Shown here one piece after another: positions 1-6,873 of a stretch of 64,000 nt of DNA. Made by a program: the position numbers and the translations under genes. Position 1 is the first letter of the stretch. Every line of letters begins with the position of its first letter. The notes under the pieces were generated by a model. It saw nothing but the letters and a program-made list of their open reading frames with translations. It made no database searches and had not been told where the DNA came from. Origin of the DNA: JACOZG01 sp038058475 (GTDB taxonomy: Bacteria > Patescibacteriota > Minisyncoccia > Phycocordibacterales > JACOZG01); assembly GCA_038058475.1 (NCBI GenBank), contig JBBUAW010000010.1, positions 1 to 64,000 of the forward strand, in the 5' to 3' direction.

Positions 1-15
1 TATTTAAAAGATTCA

Positions 16-45
16 TTGTTTGTTACTATAACACACTGCTATAAT
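16..45 (+). promoter_or_regulatory. Promoter giving a probable leaderless mRNA
   Basis: A TTGTTT -35-like box (16-21) is followed after 18 bases by a perfect TATAAT -10 box (40-45). Only six bases separate the -10 from the ATG at 52, so transcription should start at or next to the start codon. No Shine-Dalgarno sequence lies between them. The same spacing recurs at other promoters in this window. Confidence 0.65.
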
Positions 46-51
46 TAGACA

Positions 52-1116
52 ATGAAAATTATTATTTTGGCAGATTCGCCCGGCACGGCGGATATGTTTA
101 AGCCGGTTTGGCCATTTTTGTTTACACACCACGATTGTCAATTGATCACAACCCATCCGTCAGCGACAAAAATTTTATCTCAATCTCAACCAATTTATTG
201 TACTGATTTGGTGAGCGCCAAAACTATTTATGATAATATTAAACCAGATTTGGTAGTTACTGGCATAAGTTCAATCTTGGAAGAACCGCATATTATCAAT
301 GAATTGACAAAAATAGCCGCAATTGACGGCCGAGCTACGATCGCCCTTCAAGATTATTGGGCCAATCACCGCACGCTGCATAACCGGCCAATGCTCAACT
401 ATTGGCGCGCCGTCCTCGTCCCCGATCAATTATCCCGCGACTATTTGCTGGCCGATAATTACGCCGGAGAAATTATCGTTACCGGTCATCCAGGTTGGGA
501 AAAATGCTTGGCGGCCCTGCCTTGCCGGCAGGCCGGCGAGCCGGTGGGCGCCAAGGATAATGAATTTGTCCTTCTGTGGGCCGGCTCGGCCACGCCCGGC
601 GGGGAAGCGATCGATGAAGAAAGTTTTCTTTTCCTTCTCGCCGCCCTGGCGACGATCATTCCCACCCCCGGTTTGATTGTCCGGCCGCATCCGCGCGATG
701 AAGCACCGGCGCGTTACGAACGGCTGGCCCGAGAAGCGGGAGTGACTCTGCGCCCGCCGGCGGCGGGCGCCACTGATGTCCTCCTGCCGAGCGCCGATGT
801 GGTCCTCGCCACTTATTCCACTTCGCTCATCCACGCCGCCTTAATGAAAATCCCGGCCGTCAGTCTGATGTTACCGACGGGCGGTCAGACGAAAATGCAG
901 GCCGCCAATCTCTCCGATTTCCCTCTCAATCAAATCGGCGCAGCGCTTGGCGTTTACCAAGATAACCCCAACACTCTCGCTCAAATTTTAATCAAACTGC
1001 GCGATGACGACGCTTACCGGGTCGCGCTCCGGGCTAAACAAGAAGCGTTTGCCGCTACTCTACCCACCCAGGCCGCCCGCAATGTCGCCACGGCGATTTT
1101 AAATTTCGACAGATAA
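52..1116 (+). CDS. GT-B-like glycan biosynthesis protein, family unknown
   Basis: A 354-residue cytosolic protein with two Rossmann-like halves. It starts with a strand followed by a SPGTADM turn. The C-terminal half carries an RPHPRDE motif and an S/T-rich nucleotide-site-like segment (ATYSTSLIHAALM), as in GT-B fold glycosyltransferases and 2-epimerases. It is related to the protein at 3925-5034: both have an N-terminal PGTA-type turn, an I(V/I)TG(H/F)P motif and RPHPR. The ATG at 52 is chosen because a TATAAT box ends six bases upstream. The DNA turns markedly GC-rich from about residue 100, and the stretch around residues 160-170 (PCRQAGEPVG) is encoded by a GC-rich palindrome. A sugar-transfer role is inferred; acceptor and donor are unknown. 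Confidence 0.75.
   Translation: MKIIILADSPGTADMFKPVWPFLFTHHDCQLITTHPSATKILSQSQPIYCTDLVSAKTIYDNIKPDLVVTGISSILEEPHIINELTKIAAIDGRATIALQDYWANHRTLHNRPMLNYWRAVLVPDQLSRDYLLADNYAGEIIVTGHPGWEKCLAALPCRQAGEPVGAKDNEFVLLWAGSATPGGEAIDEESFLFLLAALATIIPTPGLIVRPHPRDEAPARYERLAREAGVTLRPPAAGATDVLLPSADVVLATYSTSLIHAALMKIPAVSLMLPTGGQTKMQAANLSDFPLNQIGAALGVYQDNPNTLAQILIKLRDDDAYRVALRAKQEAFAATLPTQAARNVATAILNFDR
515..549. repeat. GC-rich palindromic element inside a gene
   Basis: This patch contains the palindrome TGCCGGCA (523-530) with flanking CCGGC units, and stands out from less GC-rich neighbouring DNA. It is in frame and encodes a Pro/Gly/Arg/Gln segment. Its look resembles small palindromic elements inserted in frame in other bacterial genes. 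Membership of a repeat family is a guess from one copy. Confidence 0.3.
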
Positions 1117-1128
1117 ACAAGAGATCGT

Positions 1129-1158
1129 TTGACAATTTAGGATTAAATATGGTAACAT
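1129..1158 (+). promoter_or_regulatory. Strong sigma70-type promoter for 1202-1708
   Basis: A perfect TTGACA -35 (1129-1134), an 18-base spacer and a TAACAT -10 (1153-1158) precede the gene at 1202 by about 45 bases. This leaves room for a short leader that carries a full Shine-Dalgarno sequence. Confidence 0.7.
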
Positions 1159-1187
1159 CACAATAGACAAACACGCCAACCATTTTT

Positions 1188-1196
1188 GAAAGGAGG
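1188..1196 (+). promoter_or_regulatory. Consensus Shine-Dalgarno site for 1202-1708
   Basis: GAAAGGAGG lies five bases before the ATG at 1202. It fixes that start. It is notable because most genes in this window have no recognisable Shine-Dalgarno sequence. Confidence 0.8.
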
Positions 1197-1201
1197 TTGC
1201 T

Positions 1202-1708
1202 ATGTTACAGGTCTTTAAAAGACTTTTTGGTAAATCTGATGTATGTCGTCAACGGCCGATGTCGTCGCCATCTATGGCGGTAATGCCACTATCGCCACCG
1301 CTCATCGGACTCACTACCGTTAGGCTGTTTGACACTTTTACCGAGACGGCTCCCCCGCGCCAATATTTTGTTTTGCGTTTGGAAAAAACCAAGGGAGTGC
1401 GTAAGAAATACCACTTCTTCAGCTCCAAAGACGAGCAAGAACCAGTTACCAAACTGGTGGTGGCGGGAGCAACGGCGGGAGTGGAGGAGGAGATGATTTT
1501 TCCGGCGGAAATTCCGGAAAACCTCTTCGACCCCATAACGGGTCAAATGGTCAAACTCACAGTAACCACCAAATGGACTTACGATCCGACTGGCGCTCTG
1601 GCAATTAGCGGCAATGAATGGCGCTGTTTAGCCACCCACCAGCTGGAAATCCTGACGGGCGCGCTGGCCGGGCAACAATTCACGGGAACGCGTTACTGGT
1701 TGGAATGA
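1202..1708 (+). CDS. Hypothetical protein, strongly expressed single gene
   Basis: A 168-residue protein that I do not recognise. It has no signal peptide or membrane segment. The first 40 residues are basic and Pro/Met/Ser-rich. The rest looks like a beta-rich domain (alternating strands such as YFVLRLEKT, MVKLTVTTKWTY, QFTGTRYWLE), which suggests a small beta-barrel or sandwich, but no motif supports a function. It has its own consensus promoter, a near-perfect Shine-Dalgarno site and a strong intrinsic terminator, so it is an independent and probably well-expressed unit. It sits between a GT-B-like gene and a convergent dehydrogenase gene, and context does not assign it to the glycan pathway. 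Confidence 0.75.
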   Translation: MLQVFKRLFGKSDVCRQRPMSSPSMAVMPLSPPLIGLTTVRLFDTFTETAPPRQYFVLRLEKTKGVRKKYHFFSSKDEQEPVTKLVVAGATAGVEEEMIFPAEIPENLFDPITGQMVKLTVTTKWTYDPTGALAISGNEWRCLATHQLEILTGALAGQQFTGTRYWLE

Positions 1709-1749
1709 CGAGATTACCAGGTCATCGTTTGACGTCAGAGTCTGACGAC

Positions 1750-1785
1750 AAGGCGGGCATCATCGATGCCCGCCTTTTATTTTTG
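1750..1785 (+). terminator. Intrinsic terminator after 1202-1708
   Basis: A perfect 12-bp stem (1750-1761 with 1765-1776) and 3-base loop are followed by TTTTATTTTT. It lies 40 bases past the stop of 1202-1708. Its 3' end touches the last codons of the convergent dehydrogenase gene. Confidence 0.9.
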
Positions 1786-2727
1786 CGGCCGCAATCGTCC
1801 GGCTAATTTTTGAGCGATAAAGAGGTCGGTGGCGGTGCGGGATTCGTAAGTCATCCCGCCGATATGGGGCACAATCAAACAGTTATTATGTGTTTTAGCG
1901 TACTCAATCAATGAGTGATGAGGAATACGTTCTTTATCAAAAAATAATTCATCGGCTAAAACATCTGTGGCATAACCAGAAATTTTTTTGTTCTCCAGAG
2001 CCGTAAGCAAATCATCTTCATTCACAATTTTGCCGCGTGATGTATTAATTAGGTAAGCCGTTGGCTTCATTTTTTCAAACACTGTTTGATTAAACATATT
2101 TTCTGTTTCGGGAGTCAGATGCACATGGATAGAAATTATATCGCTTTCCCTAATTAATTGATCAAACCCAACTGATGTTGCTCCGAAAGTTGTAATGTCT
2201 ATGTTCGGATCACAACCTAAAACTTTCATACCGAACGCCAAGCCATAACGAACCATCATTCGACCGAGCCGACCGACCCCCACTATCCCCAAAGTTTTAC
2301 CTTGTAAATTATGTCCGCGCCAATGTTCGCGATCCCATTCATAGCGCTTAACTGAAGCGGCGGCGGGAATGATATTTCTCGCCAAATTCAAAATCAAACC
2401 GAAGGCCAATTCCGCCGTACCAGTGATGGAATTTAAAAATTCCTTTTCGTCGCGGAGTGAAAGAACTTCAATGCCCCGCGCCGCGGCCGCGGCCAAATCC
2501 AAATGGTCCAAACCGGTGGTGGCTGTGGCGATAACTTTCAATTTTTTAGCGGCCGCCAGCGCGGCCGCGTCCAAGTGCAAACCTAAACCGACCAGCGCCA
2601 CATCGCAATCGGCCAAGACGTCGGCCAATGTTTTTTGGGTCGGCGTTTGCTCCACCACCTCCCCGAGCGGTGCCAAAACCGCGCTGGCGGCGGGAGTAAA
2701 GTTGGGAATAGTGACTAAAATTTTCAT
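1777..2727 (-). CDS. D-2-hydroxyacid dehydrogenase family protein
   Basis: A 316-residue NAD(P)-dependent oxidoreductase of the D-isomer-specific 2-hydroxyacid dehydrogenase family, interconverting a 2-oxo acid and a D-2-hydroxy acid. The Rossmann motif GVGRLG is at 150-155, the substrate-binding Arg at 231 (SRG), the acidic catalytic residue is probably E260, and the catalytic His is H288 (PHIGG). Length is normal. It is a single minus-strand gene with an extended -10 promoter upstream and no Shine-Dalgarno site. The residue-76 region (TTGLDHLDL) resembles phosphoglycerate dehydrogenase-like members, but there is no C-terminal ACT domain, so serine biosynthesis is unproven. A second family member at 34267-35196 belongs to the ACP operon. 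Confidence 0.88.
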   Translation of the reverse strand: MKILVTIPNFTPAASAVLAPLGEVVEQTPTQKTLADVLADCDVALVGLGLHLDAAALAAAKKLKVIATATTGLDHLDLAAAAARGIEVLSLRDEKEFLNSITGTAELAFGLILNLARNIIPAAASVKRYEWDREHWRGHNLQGKTLGIVGVGRLGRMMVRYGLAFGMKVLGCDPNIDITTFGATSVGFDQLIRESDIISIHVHLTPETENMFNQTVFEKMKPTAYLINTSRGKIVNEDDLLTALENKKISGYATDVLADELFFDKERIPHHSLIEYAKTHNNCLIVPHIGGMTYESRTATDLFIAQKLAGRLRPQK

Positions 2728-2753
2728 TTTAATTTCCAGTTTTTAATTTTGGT

Positions 2754-2762
2754 ATTGTAGCA
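2754..2762 (-). promoter_or_regulatory. Extended -10 promoter for 1777-2727
   Basis: On the minus strand TGCTACAAT forms an extended -10 element whose last base is 26 bases upstream of the ATG at 2727. No good -35 is seen, as is common for extended -10 promoters. The leader has no Shine-Dalgarno sequence. Confidence 0.55.
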
Positions 2763-2789
2763 CGAAGTCAAACTAAATTGTCGTTGTCT

Positions 2790-2829
2790 AAAAAATCCCC
2801 CCAAGACATCGTGATATTTGGAGGGATTT
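2790..2829 (-). terminator. Intrinsic terminator after 2841-3761
   Basis: On the minus strand a 7-bp stem (2823-2829 with 2793-2799) continues past one mismatch into four more pairs (2818-2821 with 2801-2804) and is followed by six T residues (2795-2790). It lies 11 bases past the stop of the membrane protein gene, and insulates the next dehydrogenase promoter. Confidence 0.8.
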
Positions 2830-2840
2830 CATAATCTGAT

Positions 2841-3761
2841 TCAAGGAACAGGAACATGGCTTAAGCCGACCAACGCGCCGCCGAGGAAAGCCGAAGCGAG
2901 CAGGAGGTACTCCTTCCGGCAAAGATTTTTCCTCTCCCCGAAACCAAACAGACCGATCAGGGCGGGCAGAATCATTTCGGCGACGAGAAAGATTGGTTGC
3001 ACAACGGACACCGGGGCCCGTTCGTAAGCGGCATAACCTAACGCTATTGACGCCACCATACAAACAGTGAATATTCCGAGCAAGAGAAAACTGGAGAGTC
3101 GGAATGGGCCAATGGTTTGTTGGTTGACGCTAGAATCGCGATAGAAAAAGAAAATCAGCAGGGCGGCGAACATGGCGCCGGTGTACCAATTGGCCATAAA
3201 AGTAACCAGCGGTACTCCGTTTAATCCCCACCAGCGAAACATAAAGATAGCGACTCCCCAAATCACACTATAGGCACCGACATAAAAATAGAAACGGAGT
3301 CCGTTACGCCGGCGGTGATTTTGACTTTCGGCGCTGGCTTTGGCTATTAGATAATCATGTCTGGCATAGGCCACAACCGACGCGAGAGCAATGAACAGGC
3401 CTAGAGCTAATTTCCAGTTGAAAAATTGGCTCTCGCCTAAAATCGCCAGACCTAACCCTAACGCGATAACGTCGTCCCAAAAAGTAAAGACGGAAGTTTT
3501 GGCTAAGCTGATATCAGTCGCTCGCCATTGACAGTACGCCGCCAGACCGTTAAGAAAGCCCAGACCGAGAATCAGCGCGACCATTTTGTGATGCAGTTGG
3601 TCGGTTATCAGGCCAATAGCCACTGTTCCAATCGCGGCGAGGGTAAAAGTCAATAGAAATCGTGTCGTTCGTTGCGGCAGACTGACCATTTTCTTCATAA
3701 TCGAGGGGGCACAAATGTGGGCCATCAGAATTCTCAACAAAACCGGTATATACCAGGCCAT
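2841..3761 (-). CDS. EamA/DMT-type membrane transporter
   Basis: About 306 residues from the chosen start, with 9-10 hydrophobic helices in two repeats, matching the EamA fold of drug/metabolite transporters (typical length about 300). The repeat hallmark AYERAPVSVVQPIF followed by an acidic FGERKN turn is in the second half, and the equivalent LGESQFFNW in the first. Substrate is unknown; placement in a nonulosonate glycan locus suggests a sugar, sugar nucleotide or small precursor. The ATG at 3761 is chosen over an upstream in-frame ATG at 3785 because a GAAAGGAG site lies seven bases before it. A second EamA-like protein is at 5882-6802. Confidence 0.82.
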   Translation of the reverse strand: MAWYIPVLLRILMAHICAPSIMKKMVSLPQRTTRFLLTFTLAAIGTVAIGLITDQLHHKMVALILGLGFLNGLAAYCQWRATDISLAKTSVFTFWDDVIALGLGLAILGESQFFNWKLALGLFIALASVVAYARHDYLIAKASAESQNHRRRNGLRFYFYVGAYSVIWGVAIFMFRWWGLNGVPLVTFMANWYTGAMFAALLIFFFYRDSSVNQQTIGPFRLSSFLLLGIFTVCMVASIALGYAAYERAPVSVVQPIFLVAEMILPALIGLFGFGERKNLCRKEYLLLASAFLGGALVGLSHVPVP

Positions 3762-3768
3762 TAGTTGT

Positions 3769-3776
3769 CTCCTTTC
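3769..3776 (-). promoter_or_regulatory. Shine-Dalgarno site deciding the start of 2841-3761
   Basis: GAAAGGAG on the minus strand, seven bases before the ATG at 3761. It lies inside the reading frame of the upstream ATG (3785), which argues against that longer start. Confidence 0.8.
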
Positions 3777-3817
3777 AAATGACAAAGTTCAAGGGCGTTT
3801 TAATTACATTCTTTCCA

Positions 3818-3851
3818 TTGACATCTTAACATAGCTATGCTAGGGTGTCAA
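3818..3851. promoter_or_regulatory. Palindromic divergent promoter pair
   Basis: Two opposed promoters share one 34-bp near-palindrome. Plus strand: TTGACA (3818-3823), 17-base spacer, extended -10 TGCTAGGGT (3838-3846). Minus strand: TTGACA (3851-3846), 17-base spacer, TAAGAT (3828-3823). The centre is the perfect 10-bp palindrome CATAGCTATG (3830-3839), and 14 of 17 half-site positions match. Each -35 overlaps the other promoter's -10, so the two transcription units should compete for polymerase. The symmetry could also be an operator for a dimeric regulator. Confidence 0.7.
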
Positions 3852-3871
3852 CGGACTAGAAAATGAATATA

Positions 3872-3895
3872 GAACATAGTTGGGTAACTATGTTC
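3872..3895. promoter_or_regulatory. Perfect inverted repeat, operator or leader hairpin
   Basis: GAACATAGTT (3872-3881), four bases, AACTATGTTC (3886-3895): a perfect 10-bp inverted repeat in the leader of 3925-5034. Its CATAG/CTATG arms repeat the arms of the palindrome at 3830-3839. It could be a second operator half-site pair or an RNA hairpin 16 bases before the Shine-Dalgarno site. Confidence 0.6.
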
Positions 3896-3911
3896 GCAAA
3901 CAATCAACAAG

Positions 3912-3918
3912 AAGGAGG
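3912..3918 (+). promoter_or_regulatory. Shine-Dalgarno site deciding a TTG start
   Basis: AAGGAGG lies six bases before the TTG at 3925. It identifies TTG as the start codon of the following gene rather than a TTG at 3880 that falls inside the inverted repeat. Confidence 0.8.
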
Positions 3919-3924
3919 TGTTCT

Positions 3925-5034
3925 TTGAGAATTTGGGCAGTCTGCAAAGATCCTGGCGGAACGGCGGGAATGTTGCCGGTGGTGGATGAATTGGGTCGTC
4001 GAGGTCACTCGGTGATTTTGATCGCCGACAATAACAGCAAAGCCGCGGAAATTCTAGCCAAAAAAAAGAGGCCTTTTCGGTATTACTATGCCAATGACGG
4101 AATCTGCGGTGAGGGTGATCCGGATGTTTTTATTACCAGTATGTGCTCTCGGGGCGGCGGGATTGGCCGCGAATTGGTACCGGTAATGAAAGGGAAAAAA
4201 ATTCCGACGGTGGTCATTCAAGATTTTTGGGGCGGCGGCGGCAATGACGGGTGGCAACAATCACAATCCCATCCAGATTACATCACTACTAATGATGAAG
4301 TCGGGCGGGAGGTTTTGACTGGAGCCTGGCCGGAATTTGATCCAAATCGGATTATCATTACCGGTTTCCCGGCCTTCGACAAGTACGCCAAAATGGATTT
4401 TGACGCTGTCCGCAAACAAGCTCAAACTAAGCTTGGGCTGAATGGTAATCTACCGGTGATTTCTTTCGCCGGCGGCGGCGATTTAACCGATCTGGTGCAT
4501 CGGCTATTATGCGGCACTCTTGAAAGGATCTGCTGGCTGGACGAGGGCGATTATTATTTCATTCCCCGGCCCCATCCCCGAACGCTGAGTGATTTTCCGG
4601 CCGAGGCTGAATTGTGGCAAAAGACATTAGCCGGATTACACCGTGGCCCGCGGGTGATTTACGATTTTTTCGGCCAATGTGATATGACCGAGATTGTCGC
4701 CGCTTCGGATGTGGTCTGTTCAATTTCTTCTACCGTCTTGCTTGATGCGGCGGTAATGAGAAGAGGCGCAATTTCTATTATGCCTCCCGCAGTTAAAAAT
4801 CGGTTCCGAGATCAAATGGGCGGAGTAATTGACCAATATCCCCTCGTCCCTCTCGGTTGTTGTTTGGAGGTTTCTTCCGTCGGCGATCTGGGGACGACAC
4901 TGGCGAAATTTGTCAAACCGAAAGAACGAGTTCAAAATCCCCTTCGTCAGAACCAAGAAAAACACGTCAAAACCGATGGTCGAAACGCCGCGCGCGTGGC
5001 TGATTTGGTGGAATCAATCAATCGTCGCGTTTGA
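3925..5034 (+). CDS. GT-B-like glycan biosynthesis protein, family unknown
   Basis: A 369-residue protein starting at TTG, set by AAGGAGG six bases upstream. It is a relative of 52-1116: DPGGTAGM in the N-terminal loop, IIITGFPAF in the middle, RPHPR and a C-terminal SISSTVLLDAAVM segment in place of ATYSTSLIHAALM. This layout resembles GT-B enzymes such as UDP-GlcNAc 2-epimerases and CDP-glycerol-type transferases. There is no membrane segment. It is controlled by the palindromic divergent promoter shared with the EamA gene and ends at a strong terminator, so the transporter-like gene and this one probably form a regulated pair. Substrate unknown. The gene lies next to the CMP-nonulosonate synthetase, so a nonulosonate-related role is possible but unproven. 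Confidence 0.75.
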   Translation: MRIWAVCKDPGGTAGMLPVVDELGRRGHSVILIADNNSKAAEILAKKKRPFRYYYANDGICGEGDPDVFITSMCSRGGGIGRELVPVMKGKKIPTVVIQDFWGGGGNDGWQQSQSHPDYITTNDEVGREVLTGAWPEFDPNRIIITGFPAFDKYAKMDFDAVRKQAQTKLGLNGNLPVISFAGGGDLTDLVHRLLCGTLERICWLDEGDYYFIPRPHPRTLSDFPAEAELWQKTLAGLHRGPRVIYDFFGQCDMTEIVAASDVVCSISSTVLLDAAVMRRGAISIMPPAVKNRFRDQMGGVIDQYPLVPLGCCLEVSSVGDLGTTLAKFVKPKERVQNPLRQNQEKHVKTDGRNAARVADLVESINRRV

Positions 5035-5057
5035 CCTCGGCTAGTTGGAATATTTCT

Positions 5058-5813
5058 TCAGTCCCTATCAACGCCCGCGGAGCAATCCGACGGGCGTTTT
5101 TTTAACCGGTCCAACATATATTCCGCCTGAAGCCAGTCCAGTGGAACATCAATATCTATTGAACGTTCTAAGGGAACTTCATAACCGACAATATTATCTC
5201 CGTAAAGTCGATTGTCGTTCATCACCAAATCGCGCCGCATAGCATAAACGGCGCCGCTTCGTTTATAAGCTGGGGGTAGATCTTGCCGCCGTATGCCTTC
5301 CGGTTCGGGAATACAATATGGTAAAACTTGATTGCCATCCAATTTTTTAGCTTTAATCGGGTGATTATCTTTCATTTCAACCACGCTCACAGCAGAATCA
5401 GCTCCGGTTTCAATCAATAAATTGATCGTCTCATCCAGATCTTCCACGGTGCGAAAAGGCGAGGTCGGTTGCAAAATAACCACATAATTAAATTGATAGC
5501 CAAGTTTTTCTTCCATAAATTTAATCGCATGCTGGATAACTGGTAAATGCGGTGTCATATCTTGAGCCAATTCTTTCGGTCGCACAAACGGCATTTCTAT
5601 TCCATATTCTTTTGCGACGTTAATAATTTTCTCATCATCAGTGGAAAGAATAGTGTGAGTTAATAATCTGCTTTGTTTAGCGGTTTCAATCGTGTAAGCA
5701 ATCAGCGGTTTACCGCCGAGCAGTTTGATATTTTTACCCGGAATACCCTTGGAACCGCCGCGGGCGGTGATGACGGCTAAAATTTTAAGAGTATTGGATT
5801 CAGATTTTAACAT
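5058..5813 (-). CDS. CMP-nonulosonic acid synthetase (NeuA/LegF/PseF type)
   Basis: A 251-residue cytidylyltransferase that activates a nonulosonic acid with CTP to its CMP sugar. The nucleotide-binding motif ARGGSKGIPGKN is at 17-28, QPTSPFR at 115-121, and the metal-binding DIDVPLDW near 220-227. The RRQDLPPAYKRSGAVYA segment is typical of NeuA/LegF enzymes. The ATG at 5813 is chosen: an in-frame TTG at 5852 coincides with the promoter -35 box. Ten bases separate TATAAT from this ATG and there is no Shine-Dalgarno site, so the message is nearly leaderless. It probably serves the NeuC/NeuB enzymes encoded upstream on the same strand. Which sugar it activates (Neu, Leg or Pse) cannot be decided here. 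Confidence 0.9.
   Translation of the reverse strand: MLKSESNTLKILAVITARGGSKGIPGKNIKLLGGKPLIAYTIETAKQSRLLTHTILSTDDEKIINVAKEYGIEMPFVRPKELAQDMTPHLPVIQHAIKFMEEKLGYQFNYVVILQPTSPFRTVEDLDETINLLIETGADSAVSVVEMKDNHPIKAKKLDGNQVLPYCIPEPEGIRRQDLPPAYKRSGAVYAMRRDLVMNDNRLYGDNIVGYEVPLERSIDIDVPLDWLQAEYMLDRLKKRPSDCSAGVDRD
5070..5103 (+). terminator. Intrinsic terminator after 3925-5034
   Basis: An 8-bp stem AACGCCCG (5070-5077) with CGGGCGTT (5091-5098) is followed by a run of T to 5103. It sits 35 bases past the stop and inside the last codons of the convergent cytidylyltransferase gene. Confidence 0.85.
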
Positions 5814-5823
5814 TATCGTGGTG

Positions 5824-5852
5824 ATTATAAGAAAAAGCGCCAAGTTTTTCAA
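5824..5852 (-). promoter_or_regulatory. Promoter of the CMP-nonulosonate synthetase gene
   Basis: Minus strand TTGAAA (5852-5847), 17-base spacer, perfect TATAAT (5829-5824). The start codon is 10 bases downstream. The -35 and spacer lie inside the terminator of the preceding gene, with the -35 in the hairpin loop region. Confidence 0.7.
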
Positions 5853-5860
5853 CCTGGCGC
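5832..5860 (-). terminator. Intrinsic terminator after 5882-6802
   Basis: On the minus strand a 10-bp stem (5860-5851 with 5846-5837, one G-U pair) closed by a GAAA tetraloop is followed by five T residues. It lies 21 bases past the stop of the EamA-like gene. Confidence 0.85.
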
Positions 5861-5881
5861 AAAATAGAACCGTGACTAGTC

Positions 5882-6802
5882 TTAATTGGGATGGAGTTTC
5901 TTGATTTGAGTTAGGGTGACCGAGATAAAAAACAACACCGTGCCGACTTCTTTTCCAATTGTTAATGGTTCATGGTAAACCAAGACGCCAGCAATGACGG
6001 CGGTAATTAAGTAGGTGCCTTGCATAATCACTTTCTTCATCGCAATCGTGCCGCCGCCGGCATAGGATAGAAGTTTCCAGGCAATCATCGGTACGACGAG
6101 GAAACCGCTGATGATCGCCCCAAAGACGAAGAGTGGTGAAAGAGAAAGATTAACGCCGCCAGAGATTACCACCAGTAACGGTATAGCGATGAGGCACGTG
6201 ATAATCGTCGTGGCGCCCACCCAGAAATTGTTCACCCACGGGCTAAGCTTAACGCTGGCCGCCCGCGACAGTGCTTCATTAATCGCCTGGGTGAAAGTAA
6301 TCACCAATACCGCCGGTACCCAAATTGGCAAGGCGACGAGCATACTCAGGGCTGGGAAATCAAGCATTGCCCAAGCGGCGACCAAAAAAACCGCGATGCC
6401 GAGAAGCTGGGCAATAGTCAATTTGTCTCGCCACAGAATCCGATCCAGAACCGCTCCGGGCACAATTGAACCCATGATGAGTAGGGTTCTGACACCGATA
6501 TCGGCACCCAGAGTGAAGGTGTATATGCTCCAAATGGTGCCAAAGATTGAAGCCATCAACCCAAACATAATTGCCAAACCAACCGAACGTTTATCCGGAA
6601 ACAGTAGGCCCGATTGGTTGGCCTTGTTTCTCTTTCCCAAAGCATAACCGGCAAAACCGCTAATCATCTGAATAATACCAATGATTACGCCAGCTACCGC
6701 CGCCATTGCAAGCGACCCTGCAGCGACACCTAAAAATTTTCCAACCAGAGAATTAGCCGTTTTTGTTAGACCCTCACCAACAGCGAACTTTGTCCAACCC
6801 AC
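5882..6802 (-). CDS. EamA/DMT-like membrane protein
   Basis: A 306-residue protein with about ten hydrophobic helices in two halves, matching EamA-type transporters in size and layout. The first half ends at a VLVYHEPL-like acidic turn only in the second repeat (residue about 280), and a basic loop GKRNKANQ follows the first helices. Start is GTG at 6802, seven bases after AGGAG (6814-6810), one of the few good Shine-Dalgarno sites here. It is a single unit: a 71-base gap separates it from the methyltransferase upstream and a tetraloop terminator follows. A role in moving a nonulosonate precursor or other small molecule across the membrane is inferred only from context. Confidence 0.78.
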   Translation of the reverse strand: MGWTKFAVGEGLTKTANSLVGKFLGVAAGSLAMAAVAGVIIGIIQMISGFAGYALGKRNKANQSGLLFPDKRSVGLAIMFGLMASIFGTIWSIYTFTLGADIGVRTLLIMGSIVPGAVLDRILWRDKLTIAQLLGIAVFLVAAWAMLDFPALSMLVALPIWVPAVLVITFTQAINEALSRAASVKLSPWVNNFWVGATTIITCLIAIPLLVVISGGVNLSLSPLFVFGAIISGFLVVPMIAWKLLSYAGGGTIAMKKVIMQGTYLITAVIAGVLVYHEPLTIGKEVGTVLFFISVTLTQIKKLHPN

Positions 6803-6873
6803 ATCATTTCTCCTTTTGTTGAGATTATTTGGTCAAGTTTTCAAGGTCCTGGTAGATTAAAGAACTTATCATA

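Noticed and set aside
430..834. Long frames on the opposite strand of GC-rich genes
   Set aside because: They lie entirely within a stronger plus-strand gene, have no start signals, and do not resemble a known domain.
3762..3785. Longer EamA protein starting at ATG 3785
   Set aside because: A clear Shine-Dalgarno site lies within this stretch and sets the start at 3761.
5853..5881. N-terminal extension of the CMP-nonulosonate synthetase starting with TTG at 5852
   Set aside because: The TTG coincides with the -35 box and the next bases with a terminator stem; the ATG at 5813 fits the family start.
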